In this document: positions 9,486 to 19,529 of the stretch, piece by piece | Layout: each line of letters begins with the position of its first letter | Numbering within the stretch: the stretch's first letter is position 1 | NCBI RefSeq assembly: GCF_011044975.1 | Contig: NZ_JAAKZV010000005.1 | Coordinates: 1-64,000 of the forward strand | Length of the DNA: 64,000 nt | Direction of reading: 5' to 3' | DNA from: Streptomyces coryli | GTDB lineage: Bacteria; Actinomycetota; Actinomycetes; Streptomycetales; Streptomycetaceae | Position numbers and translations under genes: made by a program | The notes under the pieces: generated by a model | What the model saw: the letters and a program-made list of their open reading frames with translations, nothing else | What the model was told of the DNA's origin: nothing | Database searches by the model: none

Positions 9486-10976
9486 ATGGATACGTACGCA
9501 CCTGCCTGGGACTCCCTGCGCCGCCATCGCATCCCGCGCTGGTTCCAGGAGGCCAAGCTCGGCATCTGGGCCCACTGGGGACCGCAGTCGGTGGCGCGGG
9601 CCGGCGACTGGTACGCCCGGCACCTCTACGGCCCGTTCGCCGGCACCGAGGGCTTCGAGCAGAAGCGCTCCCGCCGCCAGACCGCCCTGCACCGGGAGCG
9701 GTACGGGCACCCCACCGAGTTCGGCCACAAGGACCTGTGCCGGCTGTGGCGCGCCGAGAAGTTCGACCCGGAGGCGCTGATGGACCGCTTCCGGCGCACC
9801 GGCGCGCGCTACTTCGTCTCGATGGCCGCGCACTGCGACAACTTCGACCTCTGGGACTCGGCCCACCAGCCGTGGAACGCCGTCAGCATCGGCCCCCGCT
9901 CCGACATCGTCGCCCGCTGGGCGGACGCCGCCCGCGGCGCGGGGCTGCGCTTCGGGATCAGCATGCACGCCGGATCGTGGACCTGGCGCTGGCTGGACGC
10001 CGCGCACGCGGCCGACACCGAAGGCCCGTATGCCGGCGTCCCGTACGACGGCCGCCTCACCGCAGCGGACGGCCGCGGCACCTGGTGGGAGGGCCTGGAC
10101 CCGCGCGCGCTGTACGGACCGCCGCGCAGCCCCGGCGACCCGCCGCCACCGGATTTCATCGGCAACTTCTACGCCCGGCTGCGCGACGTCACCGATCGGC
10201 ACACGCCGGAGCTGGTCTACCTCGACGACTCCCGGCTGCCCTTCGACGAGGGCAGCGTCTGCCCGGCGAACCCGCCCAGCGGGGAGGGCCTGGCCTACCT
10301 CGCCGACTACTACGCGGCGGCGCCCGAGGGCGTGGTGAGCATCAAGACGGTGCCCGCGGCCGACCGTCAGGCCGTGCTCCTGGACGTCGAGCGGCATCAG
10401 CTCGGCGCTACGGACCCGGAGCCGTGGCAGTACGACACGAGCATCGGCGACTGGTACTACCGCGACGGCGAGCGCTACAAGACCGCGGGCGAGATCGTGC
10501 ACCTGCTCATCGACACCGTCAGCAAGAACGGCTGCCTGCTGCTCAACGTCCCCCAGCTGCCGGACGGCACCATCGACGACGAGACGGCGGCCGTCCTCGA
10601 CGCCCTGTCCGCCTGGACGGACGCCTGCGGCGAGGGCGTCTTCGACACCCGGCCCTGGCGGGTCTACGGCGAGGGCCCGAGCGGCGTCGAGGGCGCGAAG
10701 GCGCGCGAGAAGACCATCGCGTACACGCCGGAGGACGTGCGCTTCACCTGCCGCGGCGAGACCGTGTACGCCCACCTCATGGCCTGGCCGCCCGCCCGTA
10801 CCGCCGTCCTCCGCAGCCTCGGCACCGCCGCCGGCCTGCTCGGCCGCGCACCGCGCCGGGTCGAACTCCTCGGCGACGGCACGCCCTTGCGCTTCACCCG
10901 GCACCCCGAGGCGCTGCACGTCGAGCTGCCGGAGACGCCGCCGACCGAGCATGTGCAGGTGCTGCGGATCGAGTGA
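9486..10976 (+). CDS. alpha-L-fucosidase, GH29
   Basis: 496 residues. It starts DTYAPAWDSLRRHRIPRWFQEAKLGIWAHWGP, the typical GH29 opening in which FGIFIHWG is replaced by LGIWAHWG. Other family marks are MAAHCDNFDLWDS near residue 115, the probable catalytic Asp in YLDDSRLPFDE near residue 245, and DTVSKNGCLLLNVPQLPDG near 345 before the C-terminal beta domain. It releases L-fucose from glycans. There is no signal peptide. The aldo/keto reductase just downstream resembles L-fucose dehydrogenases, so the pair may form a fucose-release and oxidation step. The start is set by AGGA at 9478-9481. Confidence 0.92.
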   Translation: MDTYAPAWDSLRRHRIPRWFQEAKLGIWAHWGPQSVARAGDWYARHLYGPFAGTEGFEQKRSRRQTALHRERYGHPTEFGHKDLCRLWRAEKFDPEALMDRFRRTGARYFVSMAAHCDNFDLWDSAHQPWNAVSIGPRSDIVARWADAARGAGLRFGISMHAGSWTWRWLDAAHAADTEGPYAGVPYDGRLTAADGRGTWWEGLDPRALYGPPRSPGDPPPPDFIGNFYARLRDVTDRHTPELVYLDDSRLPFDEGSVCPANPPSGEGLAYLADYYAAAPEGVVSIKTVPAADRQAVLLDVERHQLGATDPEPWQYDTSIGDWYYRDGERYKTAGEIVHLLIDTVSKNGCLLLNVPQLPDGTIDDETAAVLDALSAWTDACGEGVFDTRPWRVYGEGPSGVEGAKAREKTIAYTPEDVRFTCRGETVYAHLMAWPPARTAVLRSLGTAAGLLGRAPRRVELLGDGTPLRFTRHPEALHVELPETPPTEHVQVLRIE

Positions 10977-11014
10977 TCCGGCTGGTACGAATCGTCTCGT
11001 ACGCAGTGGATCAC
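10973..11014. repeat. nested inverted repeats between GH29 and reductase genes
   Basis: The outer arms GTGATCC (10973-10979) and GGATCAC (11008-11014) enclose inner arms GTACGA (10985-10990) and TCGTAC (10997-11002). All pair perfectly. The left outer arm covers the GH29 stop codon, and the right arm ends 22 nt before the reductase ATG. It could be an operator for the reductase gene or an intercistronic stem. There is no T-run, so a simple terminator is less likely. Confidence 0.5.
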
Positions 11015-11036
11015 CGGCAGGCGAGAGGACACCCGC

Positions 11037-11999
11037 ATGACAGGCATACCCAGCGGACCGCGCGAGCTCGGCCGGACCGGCGTCCACGTCCCGCCGCTCG
11101 GGCTCGGCTGCGCCCCGCTCGGCGACGATGCCGCGCCGGGTGCGGAGCAGCGCTCGGCCGCCGTGGTGGAGGCGGCGCTCGCGGCCGGCTGCGGCTACCT
11201 GGACACCGCGCCGCACTACGGCGCCGGCGTCTCCGAGGAGCGGCTGGGCCGCGCGCTGGCCGGCCGCGACCGCGACGCGTACGTGCTCTCCACGAAGGCC
11301 GGCCGGCGGCTGACCGGCGGTGGCGCCCGTGTATGGGACCTGAGCCGCGACGGCATCCGCGCCACCGTCGAGGACTCGCTGCGTCGGCTCGGCACCGACC
11401 GCCTCGACATCCTGCTGCTGCACGACGTCGACCACCATGCCCGCGAGGTCTACGAGACCGGCTTCCCGGCGCTCGCCGAGCTGCGCGACGAGAAGCTGGT
11501 CAAGGCGATCGGCTTCGGCATGAACGACGCAGCGGCGCTGGCCCGTTACGTATCGGACCTCGACGCCGACGTGGTGCTGTGCGCCGGCCGCTACACGCTC
11601 CTGGACACCAGCGCGCACGACACGCTGCTGCCGCTGTGCGAGCGGCGCGGCACGGCGGTCGTCCTCGGCGGCGTCTACAACAGCGGCCTGCTGGCCGACC
11701 CCCGTCCCGGCGCCAGCTACGACTACCGGGAGGCCCCGCCCGCCCTGGTCGCCCGGGCCCGCGAACTGGACCGGGTGTGCGCGGCGTTCGACGTCCCGCT
11801 CCAGGCGGCCGCGCTGCGCTTCGGCTTCGGCCATCCGGCGGTGGCCGCCGAAGTGGTAGGGGCACGCACCGCCGAGGAAGTGCGGTCGAACGCCACGTAC
11901 TTCGCGCACCCCATCCCGGAGGCGCTGTGGCGAGCCCTCGCCGACGAGGGCCTGCTGCCCCCGGACATACCGCTGCCCGCCGGGGAGCCGAGTGCCTGA
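11037..11999 (+). CDS. aldo/keto reductase, L-fucose dehydrogenase-like
   Basis: 320 residues of the NAD(P)-dependent AKR TIM-barrel family. The catalytic tetrad is visible: Asp and Tyr in DTAPHYGAGVSEERLG, Lys in LSTKAGR, and His in LLLHDVDHH. Its length and the C-terminal nucleotide-binding part resemble D-threo-aldose 1-dehydrogenase / L-fucose dehydrogenase, which oxidise L-fucose to the lactone. That assignment is supported by its position directly after the GH29 fucosidase, but substrate is inference. GAGAGG stands 9 nt before the ATG. The AEC transporter gene follows 18 bp downstream on the same strand, so the two are probably cotranscribed. Confidence 0.85.
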   Translation: MTGIPSGPRELGRTGVHVPPLGLGCAPLGDDAAPGAEQRSAAVVEAALAAGCGYLDTAPHYGAGVSEERLGRALAGRDRDAYVLSTKAGRRLTGGGARVWDLSRDGIRATVEDSLRRLGTDRLDILLLHDVDHHAREVYETGFPALAELRDEKLVKAIGFGMNDAAALARYVSDLDADVVLCAGRYTLLDTSAHDTLLPLCERRGTAVVLGGVYNSGLLADPRPGASYDYREAPPALVARARELDRVCAAFDVPLQAAALRFGFGHPAVAAEVVGARTAEEVRSNATYFAHPIPEALWRALADEGLLPPDIPLPAGEPSA

Positions 12000-12017
12000 C
12001 CCCCGGCGGGAACGGAC

Positions 12018-12938
12018 ATGCAAGGAGTCCTCACCGGCTTCGCCGTGCTCGCCACGGTGATCGCGGTCGGCTACGTCCTCGGCCGCCGCGGCCACCTGGG
12101 ACCCGACGGAGCCGCCGTCCTGACCCGGCTGGCCTTCAACGTGGCCACCCCGGCCCTGCTGTTCAGCACGCTGCTGGACGCGGAACTGTCCATGATCCTT
12201 TCCGGGCGCCTGCTGATCACCGCGATCGGCACCGCCGCCGCGGCGGCGCTCTTCATCGCGGTCGCGGCGATACGGAGCTGGAGCATCGGTTACACGACGG
12301 TGGGCGCGCTGTGCTCCGCCTACGTGAACGCGGGAAACCTCGGCATCCCGATCGCCGCCTACGTCCTCGGCGACGCCTCGCTCATCGCCCCGGTGATGCT
12401 CTTCCAGCAACTCATCGCCGCGCCCATCGCCCTGGCGGTGCTGGACCTGACGCGGGAGGGCGACCGGGTCTCGCTGCTCCGCCGCCTCACGGCACCGGTG
12501 CGCAATCCGGTGACGATCGGCGCACTGACCGGCGTCGCCGTGGCGGCGACCGGATGGACGGTCCCCGGCCCCGTGCTGGAACCCGTGGTCCTCATCGGGA
12601 ACATGGCCGTACCGGCGGTGCTGCTGGCCTTCGGCATCTCCCTCTACGGAAGCGGCGTGCCCGGCCGCGGCCGCGACGGCCCCGCCGTCCTGCTGGCCAC
12701 CACGCTCAAGACCATCGCCCAGCCGCTCATCGTCTGGGCCCTGGCCACCGGGGTCTTCCACCTCGGCGGCACGGCCCTGCGGGATGTCGTCGTCACCTCG
12801 GCCTTGCCGGCGGCGCAGAACATCTACACGTACGCCGCCCACTACCGCGTCGCGGAGCGCTTCGCGCGCGACGCCGTGCTCCTTTCCACGCTCGTGTCTG
12901 CGCCGGTTCTGGTGGTTGTGGCGACCCTTCTCGGATGA
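12018..12938 (+). CDS. AEC family transporter (auxin efflux carrier type)
   Basis: 306 residues, almost entirely hydrophobic helices, about 8-10 membrane segments in two halves separated by a polar loop near residues 150-165 (LTREGDRVSLLRRL). The AEC family exports or takes up organic anions such as malate and other small acids across the cytoplasmic membrane. Visible family features are FNVATPALLFSTLL in the first half and the Asn-containing helix SAYVNAGNLGIPIAAYV. It is flanked by a fucose-dehydrogenase-like gene and a GH78 gene, so a sugar-acid product is one possible substrate, but no sequence feature shows that. The stop at 12936-12938 almost touches the next possible start, suggesting an operon. 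Confidence 0.87.
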   Translation: MQGVLTGFAVLATVIAVGYVLGRRGHLGPDGAAVLTRLAFNVATPALLFSTLLDAELSMILSGRLLITAIGTAAAAALFIAVAAIRSWSIGYTTVGALCSAYVNAGNLGIPIAAYVLGDASLIAPVMLFQQLIAAPIALAVLDLTREGDRVSLLRRLTAPVRNPVTIGALTGVAVAATGWTVPGPVLEPVVLIGNMAVPAVLLAFGISLYGSGVPGRGRDGPAVLLATTLKTIAQPLIVWALATGVFHLGGTALRDVVVTSALPAAQNIYTYAAHYRVAERFARDAVLLSTLVSAPVLVVVATLLG

Positions 12939-12954
12939 AATGAGGTCTGTTCCC

Positions 12955-15759
12955 GTGAGTCCGAAGCATGAAGCAGCGAACACCAGCGTGGTGGGCGTCC
13001 GATTCGAGTACGTGGACGAGGTCTTAGGCGTCTCGGAGCCGCGTTTGTCCTGGCAGGTGGGTACGGACGACCCCGGCTGGCGGCAGACGGCGTACGAGAT
13101 CGAGCGGGACGGGGACACGGTCGAGCGGGTCGCGTCCGAGGCGCAGGTGCTCGTCCCGTGGCCGTTCGAGCCGCTGGGCTCACGCACCCGTGTGAGGGTC
13201 CGGATCCGCGTGGCGTGCGGCGGACAGTGGAGCGACTGGAGCGACCCCGCCACCGCGGAGACGGGGCTGCTGCGGCCCGAGGACTGGACCGCCCGCTTCA
13301 TCACCCCACGGGACCACGGCGCTCTGGACGCCCCGGCCCCCGAACTCCTCCGCACCTTCACGGTGCGCCCCGGCGTGGCCTCCGCCCGCCTCTACGCCAC
13401 CGCCCACGGCCTGTACACCGCCTCCCTGAACGCCAGCCGGATCGGTGACCAGGTACTCGCGCCCGGGTGGACCAGCTACCGACACCGCCTCCGCTACCAG
13501 ACGTACGACGTGACCGGACTGCTGCGCGAGGGCGAGAACACGCTCGCCGCGGTGCTCGGAAACGGCTGGTACCGCGGCTATCTCGGCTGGTGGGGCGCTA
13601 GGGCCCACTACGGCGACCGCCTGGCCCTGCTCGCGCAGTTGGAGATCCGCTACCGCGACGGGACAGTCGACGTGATCGGCACCGACGAGGACTGGCGGGC
13701 CCGGGACTCGGCGATCCTCGCCGACGACTTGTACAACGGGCAGCGCACCGATCTGCGGCACGCGCCCGGCGCGGCGACCGGCAAGGTGGAGGTGCTGTCC
13801 ACCCGGGAAGCGCCCCTGGACCGGCTGGTCGCCCCGGTCGGCCCGCCCGTCCGCGTCACCGAGGTGCTGCCCGCGGTCGAGGTCCTGCAGTCCCCGTCCG
13901 GGCGCACCCTCGTCGACTTCGGGCAGAACGTGGTGGGCTGGGTGCGGCTGCGCGTGCGCGGCGCCACGGGCGGGCAGGAGGTCACGGTCCGGCACGCCGA
14001 AGTCCTGGAGGACGGGGAGCTGTGCACGAGACCGCTGCGGACGGCCGATGCCACCGACTCGTATCTCCTCACCGAGGCCGACGAGTTGATCCTGGAGCCG
14101 TCCTTCACCTTCCACGGCTTCCGCTACGCCGAGATCACCGGGATGACCGGGCTCCGCCCCGAGGATCTGCAGGCAGTGGTGACCGGGAGCGAACTGCGGC
14201 GGACCGGCTGGTTCTCGTGCTCCGACCCTGAGCTGACGCAATTCCACGAGAACGTCGTCCGAAGCACGCTGGGCAACTTCCTCGACGTACCGACGGATTG
14301 CCCCCAGCGCGACGAGCGGATGGGCTGGACCGGCGACATCCAGATCTTCGCGCCGACCGCCGCCTTCCTCTTCGACACCGCCGGCTTCCTGTCCAACTGG
14401 CTGCGCGACCTGACGGCCGACCAGCACGCCGACGGCGCGGTCCCGTGGGTGATCCCGGACGTCCTCGGCACCGAAGTGCCCGCCGCAGCGGCCTGGGGAG
14501 ACGCGGCCGCGGTGGTGCCGTGGGTGCTCCACGAGCGATACGGCGACGTAGGGGTGCTGGAGCGGCAGTACGCGAGTGCGCGTGCGTGGGTCGACAAGGC
14601 GGCCTCGCTGACTACCGGCGGAGTCTGGGCGGAGGGCTTCCAGTTCGGCGACTGGCTCGACCCGGCGGCCCCGCCGGACGACCCCTTCGCCGCCCGTACG
14701 CCCCCGGACGTCGTCGCCACCGCATGCCTGGCCCGCTGCGCGGACCTCGTCGCCCGCACCGCCCGGGTGCTCAGCCGCACCGAGGACGCGGCCACGTACG
14801 CGACGCTGGCCAACCGCACCCGGCAGGCCTTCACCCGCGCCTTCGTCACCGAGGCCGGCCGCATCCTGGGCGACTCACCCACCGCCTACGCCATAGCGTT
14901 GGAATGGGATCTGCTGCCGACGGCCGGGCAGCGTACGGCTGCCGGCGACCGCCTGGCCGACCTGGTCCGTACGAACGGCTTCCACATCGCCACCGGCTTC
15001 GTCGGCACCCCACTGATGACCGACGCGCTGACGAACGCCGGCCACCCCGAACTCGCCCACCGGCTGCTGCTGTCCAAGACCTGCCCGTCCTGGCTCTACC
15101 CCGTGACCATGGGCGCCACCTCAGTCTGGGAACGCTGGGACAGCATGCTGCCCGACGGCACGGTGAACCCTGGCCAGATGACGTCGTTCAACCACTACGC
15201 GCTGGGCGCCGTCGCCGACTGGATGCACCGGACGGTGGCGGGCCTCGCCCCCGCCGAGCCCGGATACCGGCGGATCACGGTGCGCCCACAGCCGCCCGGG
15301 ACCCTCACACACGCCTCGGCCCGCCACCTGACGCCGTACGGCGAGGCATCGGTGAGCTGGCGACGCGCCGATGGCCGCTTCCACCTGGAGGTGGTGGTGC
15401 CACCGGGAGCCAGCGCCTCGGTGTACCTCCCCGGCGGAGAACACTCGCCCGAGTCCGTAAGCCACGGCACGAGCCGCTGGGCGACCGACGACCCTGATGC
15501 GCGGGAACGCTCAAGGGTGACCACCGTCCGGGAACTGATCGACGACCGCGCCCACTGGGACGAGGCGGTCCGGATCTTCGCCGAACACGGGGTACCGGCG
15601 ACAGCCCTGGCCCACCGCCTGGAACCCTTCCTGAACGTGCCCCTGCACAGGCTGCCCGCCCTCATGAACAGCGTGATCTTCGCAGGCAAGGGCCACCGGG
15701 CCGCCACCGAACTGAATGAACGGATCACGAACGAGCCCCCGCCGGACAGCGACCGATGA
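12955..15759 (+). CDS. alpha-L-rhamnosidase, GH78 (second copy)
   Basis: 934 residues with the complete GH78 order: N-terminal Ig-like domain (NTSVVGVRFEYVDEVLGV), beta-sandwich domain (ATAHGLYTASLNASRIGDQVL), a domain with VLGNGWYRGYLGWWG, the (alpha/alpha)6 catalytic domain with PTDCPQRDERMGWTGD near residue 445, and a C-terminal beta domain (GHxF-like NHYALGAVADWMHR). Beyond that lies an unusual tail of about 80 residues from RERSRVTTVRELIDD to the end, rich in charged helix. The GTG at 12955 has GAGG (12942-12945) upstream; an ATG at 12940 is also in frame but has no ribosome site. No signal peptide. Last gene of the glycoside island, likely coupled to the AEC gene. Confidence 0.92.
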   Translation: MSPKHEAANTSVVGVRFEYVDEVLGVSEPRLSWQVGTDDPGWRQTAYEIERDGDTVERVASEAQVLVPWPFEPLGSRTRVRVRIRVACGGQWSDWSDPATAETGLLRPEDWTARFITPRDHGALDAPAPELLRTFTVRPGVASARLYATAHGLYTASLNASRIGDQVLAPGWTSYRHRLRYQTYDVTGLLREGENTLAAVLGNGWYRGYLGWWGARAHYGDRLALLAQLEIRYRDGTVDVIGTDEDWRARDSAILADDLYNGQRTDLRHAPGAATGKVEVLSTREAPLDRLVAPVGPPVRVTEVLPAVEVLQSPSGRTLVDFGQNVVGWVRLRVRGATGGQEVTVRHAEVLEDGELCTRPLRTADATDSYLLTEADELILEPSFTFHGFRYAEITGMTGLRPEDLQAVVTGSELRRTGWFSCSDPELTQFHENVVRSTLGNFLDVPTDCPQRDERMGWTGDIQIFAPTAAFLFDTAGFLSNWLRDLTADQHADGAVPWVIPDVLGTEVPAAAAWGDAAAVVPWVLHERYGDVGVLERQYASARAWVDKAASLTTGGVWAEGFQFGDWLDPAAPPDDPFAARTPPDVVATACLARCADLVARTARVLSRTEDAATYATLANRTRQAFTRAFVTEAGRILGDSPTAYAIALEWDLLPTAGQRTAAGDRLADLVRTNGFHIATGFVGTPLMTDALTNAGHPELAHRLLLSKTCPSWLYPVTMGATSVWERWDSMLPDGTVNPGQMTSFNHYALGAVADWMHRTVAGLAPAEPGYRRITVRPQPPGTLTHASARHLTPYGEASVSWRRADGRFHLEVVVPPGASASVYLPGGEHSPESVSHGTSRWATDDPDARERSRVTTVRELIDDRAHWDEAVRIFAEHGVPATALAHRLEPFLNVPLHRLPALMNSVIFAGKGHRAATELNERITNEPPPDSDR

Positions 15760-15787
15760 TCCGCCCGGCTCCCCGGCCCCCTCGGCA

Positions 15788-16351
15788 TCATGGCCGCTCG
15801 GCCGGCCGCGGTCGGCTCCCACGCAGCAGCCAGGGCCGCGTCCGCCGGGTCAGCCGCGGCAGGATCAGCCAAGTGAGCAGCGCCGTAAGCACCCCACTGG
15901 TGGCGGCCAGCGAGACCGGCCGCGGCAGCCCGGGCGCGACGGCCTGAATGCTGAGCGAGAGCACCAGCAGGGTGGGGTACGCGGCGGCCCAGGTCAGCAG
16001 AAAGGTCTTAGCGCGCTGCCGGAACGATCCGCCGGTGACCGTGAACCAGCTATTCATGCCAGGCACAGTGATCCGGCGCTCCTCGGAGATACGCTCCACA
16101 CGGCGCAGCAGATCGTGCCGGACCTGGGAGTCCTCCCACGCCCGCAGATGCCCGGGCGTCTCGAACTGATACACCAGGTGATGAAGCCCCTGAGCATCAT
16201 GCAGCCGAACCCCACCGAGATGACCGGGAAACCGAGCAGCCGCCGCATCGACCTCATCGGCCCACCGCGCAAACTCCTCCTCCCGCCCAGGACGCACCAC
16301 CCGGGTAACCGCAACCGTGACGGGCCCACCGCCACTCCCGGCAACCGTCAC
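15788..16351 (-). CDS. ABM-domain protein with C-terminal membrane helices
   Basis: 187 residues. The N-terminal half (TVAVTRVVRPGREEEFARW to about residue 110) reads as an antibiotic biosynthesis monooxygenase (ABM) dimeric alpha-beta barrel, with HLVYQFETPGHLRAWEDS typical of the subgroup fused to membrane segments. Two hydrophobic helices follow (TFLLTWAAAYPTLLVLSLSI and SLAATSGVLTALLTWLIL) before an Arg-rich tail. The substrate is unknown. The GTG at 16351 is chosen with GAGG close upstream. A GGAGG at about 16377 precedes a tiny in-frame-stopped reading (GTG to TGA, six codons) that overlaps this start and might couple translation, but this is speculative. Convergent with the GH78 gene. 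Confidence 0.75.
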   Translation of the reverse strand: MTVAGSGGGPVTVAVTRVVRPGREEEFARWADEVDAAAARFPGHLGGVRLHDAQGLHHLVYQFETPGHLRAWEDSQVRHDLLRRVERISEERRITVPGMNSWFTVTGGSFRQRAKTFLLTWAAAYPTLLVLSLSIQAVAPGLPRPVSLAATSGVLTALLTWLILPRLTRRTRPWLLRGSRPRPAERP

Positions 16352-16550
16352 ACCGCCTCGCCGATCACAGATTCCTCCTACATCCGCTGACCGGTGCGGG
16401 TAACCACTCCTGCCCCACACGAATCATGTCCGGACCACCGCCGCTGACGGCGGCGGTGGTGTCGTACTCGGCCATCAACCAATCGGCTGATGCTCCTTCG
16501 AGCGCGAAGGACGATGCCCGCCCACGTCCCGCCGCGGCACGCTCGTACGC
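16352..16550. promoter_or_regulatory. divergent gap with two perfect inverted repeats
   Basis: Two palindromes lie between the ABM gene and the ABC operon. ACCACCGCCG (16434-16443) pairs with CGGCGGTGGT (16451-16460) around a 7-nt loop. CCTTCG (16495-16500) pairs with CGAAGG (16505-16510) around AGCG. The second ends 40 nt before the ATG of the ABC ATPase, a position suited to an operator. No canonical -35/-10 pair was recognised. Confidence 0.45.
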
Positions 16551-17449
<899 letters not shown>

Positions 17450-17453
<4 letters not shown>

Positions 17454-18226
17454 ACACCCTCATCCCCGCCCGCACGACCGCCGTCAAAGGCAGCGCCACC
17501 GCGGTCCTCAAGACAGAGGCGCGGCTCCTCCTGCGTGAACCGGCTTCCCTGTTCTGGGTCTTGGCCTTCCCCACGATCCTGCTGTGCATCCTGGGCGCCA
17601 TCCCGTCCAACCGGGAACACTCGGACGACCTGGGCGGACTGCGCGTCGTGGACTACTACGTCCCCGTCGCCATCCTGCTCGCCGTGATCGTGGCCGGCCT
17701 CCAGGCCATGCCGCCCGTACTCACCGGCTATCGGGAGCGCGGCATCCTGCGCCGGATGTCCACCACCCCGATGCGGCCGGGCTCCCTCATCGGCGCACAG
17801 ATCGCGCTGCATGGCGCCGCCATCGCCCTCTCCGCACTGCTCGCGCTCGCTGTGGGCCGGCTCGTGTTCGACGTGGCCCTGCCCCGCCAGGTCTTCGGGT
17901 ACGTGGTGGCGCTCGCGCTCGCCACGCTGGCCAGCCTGGCGCTCGGTGCCACCATCTCCGCCGTCTGCCGCACCACCAAGATCACCCAGGCGGTGGGATC
18001 GGCCGTGTTCTTCCCGGGGATGTTCACCGCCGGCGTCTGGCTGCCGGTCGCGAGCATGCCCGAGGTGCTGCAGCGCATCGTGACCCTCACGCCGCTGGGC
18101 GCCGCCGCGCAAGCCCTCGATGAGGCCGCTGCGGGAGAATGGCCCAGCTGGACGCATCTGGGGGTCGCGGCGCTGTGGTCGGTCCTGCTGATCGCCGCGG
18201 CCCGGCGCTGGTTCAAGTGGGAGTAG
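17450..18226 (+). CDS. ABC-2 type permease
   Basis: 258 residues with about six membrane helices, starting with a cytoplasmic stretch (KTEARLLLREPASLF), then FWVLAFPTILLCILGAIPS and a short extracellular loop. The ABC-2 motif region RERGILRRMSTTPMRPGSLI lies near residue 95. It forms the membrane channel for the ATPase encoded immediately upstream, with which its start overlaps by 4 nt. The kinase gene begins 7 bp after the stop. Substrate unknown; hydrophobic drug, lipid or peptide export is usual for the family. Confidence 0.9.
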
Positions 18227-18233
18227 CTCATCC

Positions 18234-19529
18234 ATGACGAGATCGGTCGAGGAGCGCTGGGCGCAGTTCTTCCGGTACGGCCCGTACGCTCTGCTGGGTC
18301 TCGCCACGCTCCTCGGCGGCGTGGCCGCGCCCCTCGTGATGACCCGGCGGGAGATGTACGCGGCGGCGGCCCTGCTCCTCGCCGCACTGGCCCTGCAGGC
18401 GTGGTGGTCCCGGGCCGCTCCGCGGTTGCTGGCGGCAGCCGCGGCCGGGGCAGGAGCGGACCGCGATTCCCCGGCCCAGGACCCTGCCGGCGCCCCGCTG
18501 CTGCCCGAGCGGACCGTCGCAGGTGGCGTCTATTTCGCGCTCCGCACCGCCCTTGCCTTCGTCCTCACCTGGCTCAACCCCTTCTTCGCCCTCTATGCCT
18601 GCCTCGGCTGCTTCGAGGCCGGGCACCTGCTGCCGCCACGCACCGCCCGGGTCGGGCTGTTGATCACCGCCGTCATCATGGCGGGATCGCAGTCCGGCGG
18701 TCTGCCACCCGACTCGCTGATGCGGTGGTTCGCCTTCGGTGCGCTGTTCGTCTTCAACGCGGCGATCTTCATCGGTCTCAACGAGCTCGGCATCAAGGAG
18801 GCCGAGAAGACCAGGGAGCGCGCCGAGACCATCGCCGCCCTGGAAAAGGCCCTCGCCGAGAACGCCGCCCTGCACGCGCAGCTGGTTCTCCAGGCGCGGG
18901 AGGCAGGGGTCGCCGACGAGCGCCGCCGCCTCGCCGCCGAGATCCACGACACCATCGCCCAGGGGCTGACCGGCATCATCGCCCAGCTCCAGGTGGTCGC
19001 CTCCACAGCGGCTCCAGACGTGGCCCGCGCGCACCTGGACCGCGCCCAGGCGCTGGCCCGCCGCTCCCTGGGCGAGGCCCGCCGGTCCGTACAGAACCTG
19101 GCTCCGGCGGCCCTGGAGCACGACGCACTGCCCCAGGCGCTGGGGACGGCCGTCGCCGAGTGGTCCGAGCGCACCGGTGTCCCGGCCCGGCTCACCATCA
19201 CCGGCACCGAGGAGCCGCTGCACGACGAGGTCGCCACCACCCTTCTGCGGATCGCCCAGGAAGCCCTCGCCAACACCGCCCGGCACGCCGGCGCCGCCCG
19301 CGCGGGCGTCACCCTCTCCTACATGGGCGACGAGGTCACCTTGGACGTACGCGATGACGGGCGGGGCTTCGACCCGCAAACCGCGGCACCGCGCACCAGC
19401 AACGGCGGCTTCGGCCTCGCCGGGATGCGTACCCGCGCCGAACGCATCGCCGGCACCGTCGCCGTCGAGTCCGAACCCGGTCAGGGCACCGCGATCAGCG
19501 CCCGCGTACCGTTGGTGCGCCATGGCTGA
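18234..19529 (+). CDS. sensor histidine kinase (NarL-partner, HisKA_3 type)
   Basis: 431 residues. Four to five hydrophobic segments cover about residues 15-190 with little extracellular material (ALLGLATLLGGVAAPLVM, LTWLNPFFALYACLGCF, LLITAVIMAG, FAFGALFVFNAAIFIGL). A coiled stretch then leads to the phospho-acceptor box DERRRLAAEIHDTIAQGL (His near residue 240). The ATPase domain has the N-box EALANTARHA and the G-box DDGRGF. Intramembrane-sensing kinases of this plan often detect membrane stress. It overlaps the response regulator gene by 8 nt, the strongest evidence that the two are partners. Confidence 0.92.
   Translation: MTRSVEERWAQFFRYGPYALLGLATLLGGVAAPLVMTRREMYAAAALLLAALALQAWWSRAAPRLLAAAAAGAGADRDSPAQDPAGAPLLPERTVAGGVYFALRTALAFVLTWLNPFFALYACLGCFEAGHLLPPRTARVGLLITAVIMAGSQSGGLPPDSLMRWFAFGALFVFNAAIFIGLNELGIKEAEKTRERAETIAALEKALAENAALHAQLVLQAREAGVADERRRLAAEIHDTIAQGLTGIIAQLQVVASTAAPDVARAHLDRAQALARRSLGEARRSVQNLAPAALEHDALPQALGTAVAEWSERTGVPARLTITGTEEPLHDEVATTLLRIAQEALANTARHAGAARAGVTLSYMGDEVTLDVRDDGRGFDPQTAAPRTSNGGFGLAGMRTRAERIAGTVAVESEPGQGTAISARVPLVRHG

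Noticed and set aside
6329-12943. Very long open frame (2204 codons) on the plus strand
   Set aside because: Arg/Pro/Ala-rich shadow of the GH2, GH42, GH29, AKR and AEC genes, with no family-like sequence; high GC keeps alternate frames open.
7497-13361. 1954-codon open frame on the minus strand
   Set aside because: Shadow of several confidently assigned genes on both strands.
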